A stretch of DNA of 64,000 bases from a virus: positions 1 through 64,000 of IMG/VR virus record IMGVR_UViG_3300037235_000042; one strand, given 5' to 3'. Of this stretch, positions 17,031 to 25,880 are shown one piece after another. Numbering within the stretch: position 1 is the stretch's first letter; each line of letters opens with the position of its first letter. The notes below the pieces were generated by a model. It was not told the origin of the DNA. It ran no database searches and saw only the letters and a list, made by a program, of their open reading frames with translations. The position numbers were made by a program, and so were the translations under genes.

Positions 17031-17375
17031 CTATTTAGTTGTGGCCGGGGGAACGGTTGGGGTTGTGGTCGTGGACGACGAGGGAACTTTCGGAGGAACG
17101 GTCGGGGGAGCTGGAGGTAGGGTGGTTACTGGAGCTACCGCCAGAGTCGACGTCGGGATCGGCTTCGCTGGCCCGGTTGGCTCGACTGGCCCGACTGGCG
17201 TCAACTTCTCCTTGGTCATTATTAGCTGATCGTACAGTTCGCGTAGCTTCTCTGTGTTCCCTCCGGCTGTCAGGAGCTGAGGGGCGATCATCTGTATGAC
17301 TACTAGGGCTCCAGCTTCAGAGGACTGAAATTTCCTGACCTCGCGGGCTATATCCGACGACAGCAACTCAGGCAT
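17031..17375 (-). CDS. Hypothetical protein with Pro/Thr-rich tail
   Basis: The 114-aa protein has a strong SD (GGAGGAGA). A helical half (MPELLSSDIAREVRKFQSSE, LREL-type coil) is followed by a long Pro/Thr/Val tail (PTVPPKVP-like), as in surface-exposed linkers. Function unknown. Confidence 0.6.
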   Translation of the reverse strand: MPELLSSDIAREVRKFQSSEAGALVVIQMIAPQLLTAGGNTEKLRELYDQLIMTKEKLTPVGPVEPTGPAKPIPTSTLAVAPVTTLPPAPPTVPPKVPSSSTTTTPTVPPATTK

Positions 17376-17378
17376 AGG

Positions 17379-17606
17379 TTATCTCCTCCGGGTTCGAGAA
17401 CGTTTGACTTTATTTCTCTTCGACATCTTACCACGGTTGGACATTCCTGCTTCAGAAAGTGCAATCGCCTGAGCTTGTGCACGAGATTGCACGACTGGCC
17501 CATGCTTCGACCCGCTGTGAAGAGTTCCACGTTTAAACTTTCCCATCTCCTCGTGAACGCGTTGACGCTTGGCCCTTTTAGACGCATTTCTCGATAGTCT
17601 AGGCAT
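17379..17606 (-). CDS. DUF6496-type small basic protein
   Basis: This 75-aa, strongly basic protein contains MGKFKRGTLHSGSKHGPVVQ then SRAQAQAIALSEAG, the pattern of small phage and bacterial proteins grouped as DUF6496. It ends KRNKVKRSRTRRR. The start overlaps the end of the next upstream gene by 8 nt. Nucleic-acid binding is likely from charge; the role is unknown. Confidence 0.7.
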   Translation of the reverse strand: MPRLSRNASKRAKRQRVHEEMGKFKRGTLHSGSKHGPVVQSRAQAQAIALSEAGMSNRGKMSKRNKVKRSRTRRR

Positions 17607-18012
17607 CGAAATAACTCCCGAAACTGAACTGAGGATCGACCTTCAGCTCCCGCGTTACATTCCCTACCCAGTTCTGCCAATCCCCGGCCCATTTCTGTCC
17701 GAGTTCCATCCACGTCATCTCCGGCGAGTAGATACTCGACCTTCCTTGGACGATCCGGTTTAGTTTATCGTATAACCACTGCCAGCCGATCTCGGGCGAA
17801 GGGAAATGGGTGACGTTCGAACCAGAGTGAGGTTCGCCGCCGAAGGTCATGTAGCCGTCGGAGATATCGCCGGGGTTGTTCAGACGGAAGGGGTTGGAGT
17901 CTGGTTGGTCGTAGCCCTCCGCACGAGCTACGGCATGAGCTACTTCCCATATCTTGGCGTTAGGCCGATCTGGACTAGCCAGCGGCCACGTAGTTGGATC
18001 ACTGGTTATCAT
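17599..18012 (-). CDS. Lysozyme-like (transglycosylase-type) protein
   Basis: The product is 137 aa from ATG 18012, which forms an ATGA overlap with the upstream gene; a longer TTG-started frame is less likely. VAHAVARAEGYDQ, NPFRLNNPGDISDG and FPSPEIGWQWLYDKL are typical of phage lysozyme-fold proteins in which Glu in A-R-A-E-G would be catalytic. It is next to an NlpC/P60-like gene, which suggests a peptidoglycan-active pair for lysis or DNA entry. Confidence 0.65.
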   Translation of the reverse strand: MITSDPTTWPLASPDRPNAKIWEVAHAVARAEGYDQPDSNPFRLNNPGDISDGYMTFGGEPHSGSNVTHFPSPEIGWQWLYDKLNRIVQGRSSIYSPEMTWMELGQKWAGDWQNWVGNVTRELKVDPQFSFGSYFDA

Positions 18013-18482
18013 TTCGCATCTGCCGCCGTAATCCTCTGTTTCAAGCAAGGACTCAACCTCGCATGACAGGGCCAGAAGTGTTCAAGCGGCTGTCCCCACA
18101 TCGCCAATAGAGGACTACCTACCTGATCGAACGCCCAGAACACCAGCACCGAACAGATGAAATGGTTAGCCGTACACCAGTCCCGGCCCAAGGCGATCCC
18201 TAGAATATCCAGTTCGTCATAGGGTCGGCCTAGTTGCGTTAAAGCTTTCTGGAACGCGGCCTGCATCACAGTTGGATCCTGATGATCAAGCAACAGGTTG
18301 ATCGTTTGGTGCTGGCTTACAGGTCGCCACGTCACTCCCTTCCCGTCGGCCATGGCGCTGAACGTCTGTCCGTTGTCGAGGTTATAGAACCCGATATGCG
18401 AGTCGATGCTGTCGCACTTCGCCCGGATCAGGACGCTGATTGGGTCGAACTCTTCGGTCGAAGTGAAGATGCAGATGTTCAT
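18009..18482 (-). CDS. NlpC/P60-like (YiiX-type) cysteine hydrolase
   Basis: The 157-aa protein contains SHIGFYNLDNGQTFSAMADG (candidate His of a permuted papain-like fold), LGRPYDELDILGIAL, and DWCTANHFICSVLVFWAFDQ, where one of the Cys residues would be the nucleophile. This layout fits permuted NlpC/P60 (YiiX/YebB) hydrolases acting on amide or peptidoglycan bonds. It is coupled by ATGA to its neighbours on both sides. Confidence 0.65.
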   Translation of the reverse strand: MNICIFTSTEEFDPISVLIRAKCDSIDSHIGFYNLDNGQTFSAMADGKGVTWRPVSQHQTINLLLDHQDPTVMQAAFQKALTQLGRPYDELDILGIALGRDWCTANHFICSVLVFWAFDQVGSPLLAMWGQPLEHFWPCHARLSPCLKQRITAADAK

Positions 18483-19213
18483 ACCAGACTTAGATTGTTG
18501 ACCGCTACGGAAAGCGGCGTGTTTCCCGTGTCCGCACTCGTATACGGCTGCACTTGGATAATCATCTGGTTCCGTGTCCAGTTGTGGGGCAGCGCCTTGA
18601 AGTTCTGATTGATCTGGTAAACATTCGAGCCGATCTGTATCGAGACGACCCCGAACATTTCCTCCTCGAAGTTAAGGTTCATCACCGTGGAGCGTGGAAC
18701 CCAGACTCCAGCCGGGAATGGTGCCGTCACCCGCTGCTTGGTGTCTGCCCAATTCCCGTTGGCATCACTGACAACCACAGCGTTGTCTGGGGCCACGTCA
18801 GGATAATGCTTTACGTAGGCCGTGCTGCAATTCTCTCCGAATCCGTTTCCGTCCGTGTTTCGAGCGTCAAGCTCGTGCATTCCATCCGGCCCTTCGAGGT
18901 ACATGTAGTCGCAGGAGAGAACATGCTGGCCGCTTTTCCATCCAGCAGTAGAGACAGCCAAGTACCACAGCCCGGTCGCCTTATAAGGTCCGGTGATCGA
19001 GAATAACTGCGAGCCGTCCTTCTGCTGACTTGTGGCATGGGACCGGGTAGCGACTCCGCCGATCCCGTTCGTACCTCCATCGTGATAGTTCCATGTCCCC
19101 TGTTGAAGCTGTTGGCCTTCGTTGATCGAAAAGCAAACCGGAACAGGCATTAGCGTCACCTGTTTCCCCGCGCTAACTGCGGCCATCGCTGTACCTAGGT
19201 CATTGGTGTTCAT
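18479..19213 (-). CDS. Beta-rich hypothetical virion or lysis-associated protein
   Basis: A 244-aa protein rich in beta strands and Asn/Gly, with Trp-containing strands (ATGLWYLAVSTAGWKSGQHV, PFPAGVWVPRSTVMNLNFEE). It is compatible with a carbohydrate-binding sandwich. ATGA overlaps link it to the genes on both sides. No family recognised. Confidence 0.55.
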   Translation of the reverse strand: MNTNDLGTAMAAVSAGKQVTLMPVPVCFSINEGQQLQQGTWNYHDGGTNGIGGVATRSHATSQQKDGSQLFSITGPYKATGLWYLAVSTAGWKSGQHVLSCDYMYLEGPDGMHELDARNTDGNGFGENCSTAYVKHYPDVAPDNAVVVSDANGNWADTKQRVTAPFPAGVWVPRSTVMNLNFEEEMFGVVSIQIGSNVYQINQNFKALPHNWTRNQMIIQVQPYTSADTGNTPLSVAVNNLSLV

Positions 19214-19353
19214 TCATTCTCCTTTAACTTCTGCAGCCTGATCTCTAGTTCCTCGATCCGGTGTTCACAATACTTCCTGATCCCGCTGTCGGTAATATCC
19301 TTGAGATATTCCGTTAACTCAGCCAACTCCAACTTGATCTCTTCGACGTTCAT
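19210..19353 (-). CDS. Small coiled-coil protein (47 aa)
   Basis: Begins MNVEEIKLELAELTEYLKDI and ends with a heptad-rich helix (EELEIRLQKLKENE). Both its start and stop sit in ATGA overlaps with neighbouring genes, which is strong evidence of translation despite the short length. It may be a lysis-cassette accessory such as a spanin-like or regulatory coil, but that is a guess. Confidence 0.65.
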   Translation of the reverse strand: MNVEEIKLELAELTEYLKDITDSGIRKYCEHRIEELEIRLQKLKENE

Positions 19354-19565
19354 GGTGACGGAATAATCTTCTGTTGCATATCGCGTTCTTGCTGGCGTCC
19401 CCGGTCTACCGCATCCATCAACCTTTGCGCGAGGCCGCTGTTGATGAGGATGTGAAGATTGGTGATCTTGTCCCGGTTGATGACTCCGAGAATAAGCGCT
19501 CCCGCTCCCATGATCGTAGGCGGAGTAGCAGCGATCAGCGCGACCTTGATGGCTTCTGAGATCAT
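19350..19565 (-). CDS. Small membrane protein, holin-like
   Basis: The 71-aa protein has one hydrophobic segment (VALIAATPPTIMGAGALILG) followed by a basic, polar C-terminus. The position before the coiled-coil, NlpC/P60-like and lysozyme-like genes makes a class III-type holin or anchor plausible. It is coupled by ATGA to the downstream gene. Confidence 0.55.
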   Translation of the reverse strand: MISEAIKVALIAATPPTIMGAGALILGVINRDKITNLHILINSGLAQRLMDAVDRGRQQERDMQQKIIPSP

Positions 19566-19588
19566 GTAATTAGTAAACCTATGGTAGA

Positions 19589-19624
19589 ATAAAAAGGCGG
19601 TTCACTGTTGAGAGTGAATCCGCC
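19589..19624 (-). terminator. Rho-independent terminator
   Basis: Reading the - strand, a GGCGGATTCAC / GTGAACCGCC hairpin (19596-19624) with an 8-nt loop is followed by TTTTTATT. It would stop transcripts coming from the late genes at 20154 and above, before the holin-like gene. Confidence 0.65.
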
Positions 19625-19651
19625 CAACACCGATGCCATAGGAGGGCAGCG

Positions 19652-20139
19652 ATGTCCAATCTCAAGTCTACCACCGAAACCTGTTACGAATTTCTCATTC
19701 GCACAATCCTTGAACATGCGGAAGGATCGAATCCCGATGCTTGTCTGCTTTGGCCCTTCAACAAAAGCAAAGAGGGCTACGGCAAACTCAAGCATGATGG
19801 AAAACATTATCGTGCCCACAGGGTTGCCTACAGATTGGCGAATGGAGGAGAAGCAATGCTCAAGGTGCTTCATCGTTGTGATAACCCTCTTGTTACAATC
19901 CCAAGCATCTTTTTGAGGGAACTCAGAAAGATAATTGTATGGACTGTTATGCCAAGGGCCGAGGACGCCAAGGGGAAACGGCGAAACAACGTCATTCTCA
20001 CTGAAGAACAAGTTCGAGAGATAAGAGCTACTTATAAGAGCCATGCCCCTATGACCCCGAACTTGCCAAAAAGTTTGGCGTCTGTCGTGGTGCCATTTAC
20101 GCCGTGGTAGCTAGGATTAATTGGAAACATATACCGTAA
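19652..20139 (+). pseudogene. Decayed HNH homing endonuclease
   Basis: The first frame gives MSNLKSTTETCYEFLIRTIL, LLWPFNKSKEGYGKL, YRAHRVAYRLANG and VLHRCDNPL, an HNH_3-type N-terminus. The expected continuation CYNPKHLFEGTQKDNC...CY (second half of the HNH motif) is in another frame after about 19889. TEEQVREIRATYKSH returns in the first frame near 19995, and YDPELAKKFGVCRGAIYAVV then RINWKHIP is in a third frame after about 20045, with TAA at 20137-20139. At least three small indels have destroyed it. It is related to the intact gene at 14564 and has an SD (GGAGGG). Confidence 0.88.
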
Positions 20140-20153
20140 GTTATTGAAAACAA

Positions 20154-20387
20154 TCATCGTGGCGGGCGATCCCCGTTATCAGGCTTAAGCACCCAGTCTG
20201 TCGCCTGCGCGTCCTGCTTCGACAACGTGTATATTCCCTGATTCGTGGTCGTCCACAGGTCTACCGTTCCGTCATCGTTGGCGATTGCCTGATCCAGCGG
20301 CCAGGACTCCCGCCATGCGATCTGCGGTGATCCTCCGTCCGATCCCCCGCCGTTCTGTACCTCGTTATAAGCTTGAGTTCCGTTCAT
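20154..20387 (-). CDS. Hypothetical protein
   Basis: The product is 77 aa from ATG 20387, which is in an ATGA overlap with the upstream gene and follows GGAGGAAAGGA. It begins MNGTQAYNEVQNGGGSDGGS and contains AIANDDGTVDLWTTTNQGIY. Unknown function. Confidence 0.55.
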   Translation of the reverse strand: MNGTQAYNEVQNGGGSDGGSPQIAWRESWPLDQAIANDDGTVDLWTTTNQGIYTLSKQDAQATDWVLKPDNGDRPPR

Positions 20388-20971
20388 TTCCTTTCCTCCC
20401 TGAAGTCGATAAACTTCGCTGTTCCCGGATAACGATCCACTGTCCATCCGGTTCGCTCCTGATCCGCGAAACTGTTCCCGCAACTCAACAACTCAACCGT
20501 GACGTCGACTGACATGCCAGGATCCAGATCCGCATGAGGTTCCTCACATTCCTTCCATAAATAAGCTCTCCCTGCTTGACCCGCGATTGGTTGTTTACTA
20601 ACCGGGTCGATCTCCTGAACCCAATAGTTATAAGAGTCGATCTTCTTCAACACATGCATGGTGTAACTGGTCACAGGATGAACCTTCTGTGTCGCCAGAT
20701 ACAGTCTATCAACGCCGATCCCGGCCAAAAACGCGATCAGGCTAACAATCGCCAGACTGGTTTCCCGGATCTCGGTCATAATCTTCACGTACAACAGGCT
20801 AATTGGCATCTTCCATTGCTCTGACTTTCCGCTCCAGTTCCTCCACTCTTTTTTCAAGTGTATCCCGGCGGTTAACAGAACGAAACAACAGCCAGCCCAG
20901 CAGGCCAACCAGCCAGCGTAGGACCATACTACCTCTATCCATGTATTCATTATTAATAACTCCAGCCACAT
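20384..20971 (-). CDS. Membrane protein with two N-terminal spans
   Basis: A 195-aa protein with SD AGGAG 6 nt upstream. Hydrophobic segments are WSYAGWLACWAGCCFVLLTA and SLAIVSLIAFLAGIGVDRLY. The C-terminal domain (IDSYNYWVQEIDPVSKQPIA, VDVTVELLSCGNSF) is polar and probably outside. It is in the same operon as the holin-like and lysis-type genes; a spanin or adhesion role cannot be assigned. Confidence 0.55.
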   Translation of the reverse strand: MWLELLIMNTWIEVVWSYAGWLACWAGCCFVLLTAGIHLKKEWRNWSGKSEQWKMPISLLYVKIMTEIRETSLAIVSLIAFLAGIGVDRLYLATQKVHPVTSYTMHVLKKIDSYNYWVQEIDPVSKQPIAGQAGRAYLWKECEEPHADLDPGMSVDVTVELLSCGNSFADQERTGWTVDRYPGTAKFIDFREERK

Positions 20972-20984
20972 ATTTACTCCTGAA

Positions 20985-21389
20985 TTAGGATGATTTCGGA
21001 GGCTGGTTAGTTGCGCTCGGGGGCGTGGTCCCAGCCCCAGATCCAGTCTCGGTCGTGGTGGTAATGGTAGAAGTCTGTTTGATTCCGGCGTCGACTTTTT
21101 GAATCGTGCTTTCCGTCTTCTCGGTGATGACTACTTTATCCGGCGCTCCATGAAGCTGAAGGAACTCGAACATCCGATATCCTCCCTGGAACAGGAACAT
21201 CACGCCCATTAGTTTAAGTGTATTACCCACGCCGTTGGTCAGGTTGAAACGGTCTGGGGCGATTCCCATTCCTGCCATGGCCGCGACCATAGATGATGAC
21301 CCTCCACTGATAAAGGAACGCATGATCCCCAGCCACCAGGAAGGCCAGTCGTAGGCTTGGGCATTTTTGAACGCCGCCATCATCATCAT
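20985..21389 (-). CDS. Membrane-associated protein with Thr/Pro tail
   Basis: The product is 134 aa from the ATG at 21389 (AAAGGAG 8 nt upstream); a longer GTG start would overlap the upstream stop. It has a hydrophobic middle (FISGGSSSMVAAMAGMGIAP, LKLMGVMFLFQGGYRMFEFL) and a low-complexity Thr/Ser/Pro tail. I associate the middle segment with small phage membrane proteins of holin-like type, without certainty. Confidence 0.55.
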   Translation of the reverse strand: MMMMAAFKNAQAYDWPSWWLGIMRSFISGGSSSMVAAMAGMGIAPDRFNLTNGVGNTLKLMGVMFLFQGGYRMFEFLQLHGAPDKVVITEKTESTIQKVDAGIKQTSTITTTTETGSGAGTTPPSATNQPPKSS

Positions 21390-21402
21390 TTTCAAGGCTC
21401 CT

Positions 21403-24400
21403 TTAATAAGCTTCACAACTGAACGAGATCACGTCTCCACTGACGTTCCCGGCTGGCAGGGTAAGCGATCCCGTCGTGGTCGAGTGAGCGCTCTGGTAGA
21501 TGCCGTTCCCGGCGGCTGTAGTCTCGTCTGCGCCATCGCAGTGCCAGCCATTGTTGGCCGTTATGGGATTAGCTCCTCCGATAGTTATCACTACCGTACA
21601 CGCCCCGGAAACGCCGGTCTTGAAGCTGCCATTAGCAGCCCCGCCGACCAACGTACCGTTAGTGCAACCAGAAGCGGTGAACTGAGAACCAGTTGATTGG
21701 ATCCCGCCTACCTGCCATAGTCCTGGGGTGCCGTTGAAAGCTCCTGATTGTTCGTAATGGACGACGGTACATCCGGCGGCAGGACAGCCTGATCCAGCTG
21801 CGGTTATAGTCTGACCGCCAGGGGAATCGTCTTGGAGTATCTTCTGGCTGTTCCCGATAACGCTGATGTTATCAGCCATGCTGCCGGTTACGCCGCTGTA
21901 GAAGTGAACCGGGGCTACGTTGGTCGCACCGCCTTGATTGGCGGTTGAGACATTCCGGACCACATAACCATTGCCGCCGTTGGTCTGGCCAAGATCTAAG
22001 CCGCGTTCGGTGAACTCGCAGTGCGCGTTGTCGATTTCAATCCGTAGGAACCCGTCATACCAGCCGCAATCATAGAACGTTTCGAGCAGCGAGAGATTCT
22101 TTCCGGTCACAGTCCCTTGATTAAACGCCGTATTGCCAGAGTCGCCTATATTCCCCCTCAGGATGTCATAGCCTTCGAAAGCGAACGGATAAGGTAAAAC
22201 TCCGGAAGAAGATGCGATATAACTCGGCCCGGTAGTAATATCCATCGTTCCGGTTGAGTAATGCGCTGGACCGGCCTCGCCCGTGTAGTTAAACGTCCTG
22301 TCAGTCATCATCCCGGCCATGATTGAAGCCGTAGCGACTTCTGAAGTACAGTTACTACCCGTCCCCGGAGGAGTGCAGCCAATGATTCCGCCGTTGTTAA
22401 AATTCCCTGAGTTCATGGCGACGTGAATACGATGGAAGCCATCGCGTTCCTGTGCGCCGTTCAGCAACAATCCGATAGCTAGTGGCATACCTTCTGGGTC
22501 GATAAAGAAATCCTGTAACTGGCTGCCGAAGGAATTATTCTGATAAGCGTCGTTCGAGACTCCGCCTGCCCAGCTCAGGATTGGAATAGCCGTAGGGTGA
22601 TATAGAGCATAGGTTAATCCAGCGACTCCGGTCGGGCAGACGACGCCGGGGTTATTTCCTTCACTTCCCCAGTTGCCCGATACGGTTAAGGAAGTAGTTG
22701 AATTAACCGCCGTGATCAGGGCTGAGCATGCGTTGGTCGCGTTAGGGCAGGTCGCTCCATGGCTGCTCGACGTCGCGCAACTGGTCAGATAGCCTCCGAC
22801 CATGGCTGAGGTCCAAGTCGTTCCAACTCCGGTGACGGTTGGGTTGTTTCCGGAAGCGACGGAAATCGTCCCGGTCGTATAAGGAGAGCCATCTAGAAAT
22901 GGACCGCCGACTGATCGAGTAGCGGTCGTAGGGAATTGCGGGAAGCCTGCAGGCCCGCAGGTCAGTCCAGAATTCTGCGGAGCGTAGCAGACAATAAGCG
23001 CTGTCCCAATTGGCCCCTTGGATGCGCCGGAGGTCACGCCAATCCACTGGTGAGCGCCGACCGTAGTCGTCCAGGGAGCGCTGGTAATAATCCAGTAATT
23101 TCCCCAGAGAATCACGGATTGGAAGCCTTGTCCGAGTCCGGCGGAGATGTCTGAGTTACTGAAGACGCACTGTTGAAACGCTCCTCCACCAGGGCAATAG
23201 GTTCCACCTGTCGAGGCGAACGCTCCAGGGTTCCGGGCGTCGATAATCGTCCCGGATCCAAGGTTAGATTGCAGAGTAGCTAGAGCTGCTGCGAAGTCGG
23301 CGGTTGCTACAGGTAACGTGCCGCATAAGGCAACCGTACAATCCCTGACGTCGAACGCCTGTTTGCTTTGCGCGAAGTAGGTCGTTCCCGGCCCGTTGGC
23401 AGCAGGAACTTGACCAGAAGCGCTTGCGGTAGGCAGACCGCTGACCGTGTTCAGCGCTGTGTATTCCGTGTAGCTCGCGCTGTCTAGATATTCCGTGACC
23501 GTTTTGGAATTCCCGGCGATGTCGATCTGGAACTGGAAACCCGTGTCTGATCCCCAGCCGCTAGGTAATCCGCCCGCTGAAGTCGGGCCGGTATTAAACA
23601 GGGTATTGATCCCGTCCACGGTGATGCTGTCGTAATATTCACAAGGATAAGCGTTGTGGTTCACCGGATTCGTGCAACCGTTCGTGTCTCCGGCTATTCG
23701 GTGAACGTTCTCTGTGATGGTGTGCCAGCCTGGGGTATTGTTAAGCAACGCACAAGTGACAGGAGTTGTGATCCAGGCTCCGCCGACTCCGGCTGTTCCT
23801 TGCTGGAAGATATCCCAGAACCCTCCATTACATTGGCTGCCGAACATGAATTCCGTACAGGTATAGGTGCTACAAGTTTGCCCCGGTGGGGCTGACACGA
23901 AGATGAACTGATCGAATTCTAAAGCCGAAGCGTTCCCCCAGTTTCCAGGGTTATAAACGGAAACCGTAAACGACTGAGCTACGATAGCTGCAGATTGGGC
24001 TTGGCTGTCGTGAGTTTTATAAGTAGCGAGGATGTTGGTTTGATTGCCTGAGCCGGTCGAGATGGAAGTTTCCGAGAATTCAATGCAACTCCCGTCCGCG
24101 CAAGGAGGAGTAGTGCTGATCTCGCTGAAGATGTGCGAGGCCGGAGCTACGTTTCCCCCCGGACTTCCCCCGCTACACATGCCGATATAACATATCCCCC
24201 AGGTAGAAGTCGCATCGTCGATATTGGGGAAAGTCTTGGAAGATGATCCTCCGCCGCCCGTGCCCCCGCTTCCATTGATCAACCCACCCCACATTCCGTT
24301 GTAGTAACCACAGTCCTGTCCGGTTACGGCTTGAGGAACGAGGAAGCCTGGAGTCGTGTTGGTCGATGCTGTACAGCTGGGATTACAGTCGAGACATTGA

Positions 24401-25245
24401 ACCACGGTGCCGTTCGGTGGGCTAACCGGCAAAGTGGCGAAGGTGACAGCGGATCCGGGAAGGATCAACCCGTCCGAACCACCGAAGGTGAAGAACCCTG
24501 GATTGGTGCTAGTGTCTAGTTGAGGATTGCTGTTCGTCAAGGTCGTCCCGCTGGCGGCTTGGGGGAAGACTCCAGTGCTCAGCCCGGTGATCGGCTGAGG
24601 CGTACAGGTCCAGTTGGTCCCGTTCCACGAGGGGAGACTGGGCGTCGGACAGCCTTGAGGGAGTTGATAAGCGCTCAGAATAGCTAGAGTTCCACTGCCG
24701 GTTATGGTCCCGCCCGATAATCCGGTTCCGCCAGTAATACTGGTAACCGCCGGACAGCTGACTTCTTCAACGCCGCCGGAAGGATTAGTCCATGTGCAAC
24801 CGTTGGCGTTGGTGAAGTTCAGCGTAGGTTGCGTAGCGTTAGGTGTGCTATTGGTTTGGATAGAAATATTGCCAGTGGCGTTCTGTGCAGTGACAAAATA
24901 GGAATAGACAACGTTATTCGTAACAGTGATCTGAACTATGTAATTTCCCGGAGAGACAAAGAAGCTGTAATTTGCGTATTGGTCTGTAGTATAAGGGTTG
25001 GACGCAGCTTGGGTTAACCCAGCATCTAGGTACAAGGATGCCAATGGGGAACAGGGAGTTCCAGCTCCACCAGTGTAGGAACATACCCGAACGCTAGCGA
25101 AAGCTGCAGGCCCACCTGAACCGACTGGAGGTGGTGGTTGGATCACTTGACCGCTGATTGCTCCGGATTGGCCGAACGCTGCTGAGGACACCAGTAGTAG
25201 CAACAGGATCAGCTGGATCTTTGAGCTTTGACGCAGAGCGAGCAT
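21403..25245 (-). CDS. Giant exported tail-spike-like protein
   Basis: A 1280-aa protein with a signal peptide (LILLLLLVSSAAFG, cleavage near residue 25) and a carboxypeptidase-regulatory-like segment (AISGQVIQPPPPVGS). Collagen-poor, Gly/Ser/Thr-rich beta repeats follow. Residues about 640-1150 begin FDVRDCTVALCGTLPVATAD and GTIIDARNPGAF, a pectate-lyase-type beta-helix start. Cys pairs are frequent. It would act in host surface binding or polysaccharide degradation. A secretion signal on a tail-spike-type protein is unusual. The start overlaps the upstream gene by 37 nt. Confidence 0.7.
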   Translation of the reverse strand: MLALRQSSKIQLILLLLLVSSAAFGQSGAISGQVIQPPPPVGSGGPAAFASVRVCSYTGGAGTPCSPLASLYLDAGLTQAASNPYTTDQYANYSFFVSPGNYIVQITVTNNVVYSYFVTAQNATGNISIQTNSTPNATQPTLNFTNANGCTWTNPSGGVEEVSCPAVTSITGGTGLSGGTITGSGTLAILSAYQLPQGCPTPSLPSWNGTNWTCTPQPITGLSTGVFPQAASGTTLTNSNPQLDTSTNPGFFTFGGSDGLILPGSAVTFATLPVSPPNGTVVQCLDCNPSCTASTNTTPGFLVPQAVTGQDCGYYNGMWGGLINGSGGTGGGGSSSKTFPNIDDATSTWGICYIGMCSGGSPGGNVAPASHIFSEISTTPPCADGSCIEFSETSISTGSGNQTNILATYKTHDSQAQSAAIVAQSFTVSVYNPGNWGNASALEFDQFIFVSAPPGQTCSTYTCTEFMFGSQCNGGFWDIFQQGTAGVGGAWITTPVTCALLNNTPGWHTITENVHRIAGDTNGCTNPVNHNAYPCEYYDSITVDGINTLFNTGPTSAGGLPSGWGSDTGFQFQIDIAGNSKTVTEYLDSASYTEYTALNTVSGLPTASASGQVPAANGPGTTYFAQSKQAFDVRDCTVALCGTLPVATADFAAALATLQSNLGSGTIIDARNPGAFASTGGTYCPGGGAFQQCVFSNSDISAGLGQGFQSVILWGNYWIITSAPWTTTVGAHQWIGVTSGASKGPIGTALIVCYAPQNSGLTCGPAGFPQFPTTATRSVGGPFLDGSPYTTGTISVASGNNPTVTGVGTTWTSAMVGGYLTSCATSSSHGATCPNATNACSALITAVNSTTSLTVSGNWGSEGNNPGVVCPTGVAGLTYALYHPTAIPILSWAGGVSNDAYQNNSFGSQLQDFFIDPEGMPLAIGLLLNGAQERDGFHRIHVAMNSGNFNNGGIIGCTPPGTGSNCTSEVATASIMAGMMTDRTFNYTGEAGPAHYSTGTMDITTGPSYIASSSGVLPYPFAFEGYDILRGNIGDSGNTAFNQGTVTGKNLSLLETFYDCGWYDGFLRIEIDNAHCEFTERGLDLGQTNGGNGYVVRNVSTANQGGATNVAPVHFYSGVTGSMADNISVIGNSQKILQDDSPGGQTITAAGSGCPAAGCTVVHYEQSGAFNGTPGLWQVGGIQSTGSQFTASGCTNGTLVGGAANGSFKTGVSGACTVVITIGGANPITANNGWHCDGADETTAAGNGIYQSAHSTTTGSLTLPAGNVSGDVISFSCEAY

Positions 25246-25478
25246 ATGATCGGATTCTCTTCCCCTTCCCGGAAGACCTTGTCGCGGAACCTACATTCCC
25301 CAATAACCAAATCCCTCCCGCACGGACAGCTCCCCTTCTGCTTCCGGTACTGCTCCATCAACCGTTCGTTCTTCGCCGTCCACCCAGCCGGGCTGTGCAG
25401 AAAAGTTTCCTGGCCAAATCTCCTTTTCGTCTCGCGAATCTTCTTGGGCGGAGTGAACCTGACGCGATGAGCCCTCAC
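25209..25478 (-). CDS. Zinc-binding hypothetical protein
   Basis: This 89-aa basic protein has SCPCGRDLVIGECRF and PIICSLCVKAQ, a four-Cys zinc site. It overlaps the start of the giant tail gene by 37 nt. It is the first gene of this - strand block. Unknown function. Confidence 0.55.
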   Translation of the reverse strand: MRAHRVRFTPPKKIRETKRRFGQETFLHSPAGWTAKNERLMEQYRKQKGSCPCGRDLVIGECRFRDKVFREGEENPIICSLCVKAQRSS

Positions 25479-25770
25479 GAGTGGAAGTTTAGCGAATGGA
25501 ACAGATGGAAGACAGGAGGAATGAAAAATTATGTTGACTTCTTGGTCAGGAATATGACAGGATACAAAACGTCACCGACCAGTAGACCGTACGAAGCGGC
25601 GAGGGGAGGGGAGGTTTTCCAGCCGTCACCCTGGAAGACCTCCCCCGGCGAGTTCAAGTTAAATGATCAATTTTACGAAATCCTCGACTTCCGTTCTATC
25701 AAGCTTAAGTTCAAGCTTGCGACTCAGTCCGTTGTCCTCGCGACTGAGTTATTTATCCTAAGCACAATTT
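25479..25770 (+). other. Intergenic region between late block and tRNA island
   Basis: A + frame from ATG 25521 (AGGAGG very close upstream, 83 aa) exists but has no recognisable protein features and I do not call it. The region contains close AAGCTT repeats (25701-25718) and a hairpin ACTCAGTC/GACTGAGT (25722-25749) followed by TATTTAT. It probably carries divergent promoters for the tRNA island (+) and late block (-). Confidence 0.35.
25722..25756 (+). terminator. Terminator-like hairpin before the tRNA island
   Basis: ACTCAGTC (25722-25729) pairs perfectly with GACTGAGT (25742-25749), then TATTTAT follows. The tail is weak, so it could also be a processing element ahead of the first tRNA. 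Confidence 0.35.
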
Positions 25771-25855
25771 AGGCCCGTGGGCTAATAGGGAATGGCAGAC
25801 CTTTCAGGCTCAAAATCTGAGACCCTTGAGAGTTCAAGTCTCTCCGGGCCTACCA
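25771..25855 (+). tRNA. tRNA-Leu(CAA)
   Basis: The acceptor AGGCCCG/CGGGCCT is perfect, with discriminator A and encoded CCA. The anticodon loop is CTCAAAA and the T arm GAGAG-TTCAAGT-CTCTC canonical. The variable region is only about 7 nt, short for a bacterial tRNA-Leu. Confidence 0.85.
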
Positions 25856-25880
25856 AGTTTAGATCTTTGACAATTTAAAC

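Noticed and set aside
19562-20044. 160-aa - strand ORF over the HNH pseudogene
   Set aside because: It is antisense to clear HNH homology and contains a terminator hairpin near its end; no SD or family signal.
25158-25772. 204-aa + strand ORF before the tRNA island
   Set aside because: Its first half is antisense to the zinc-binding gene at 25209-25478; the rest has no recognisable features. Kept only as an intergenic region.
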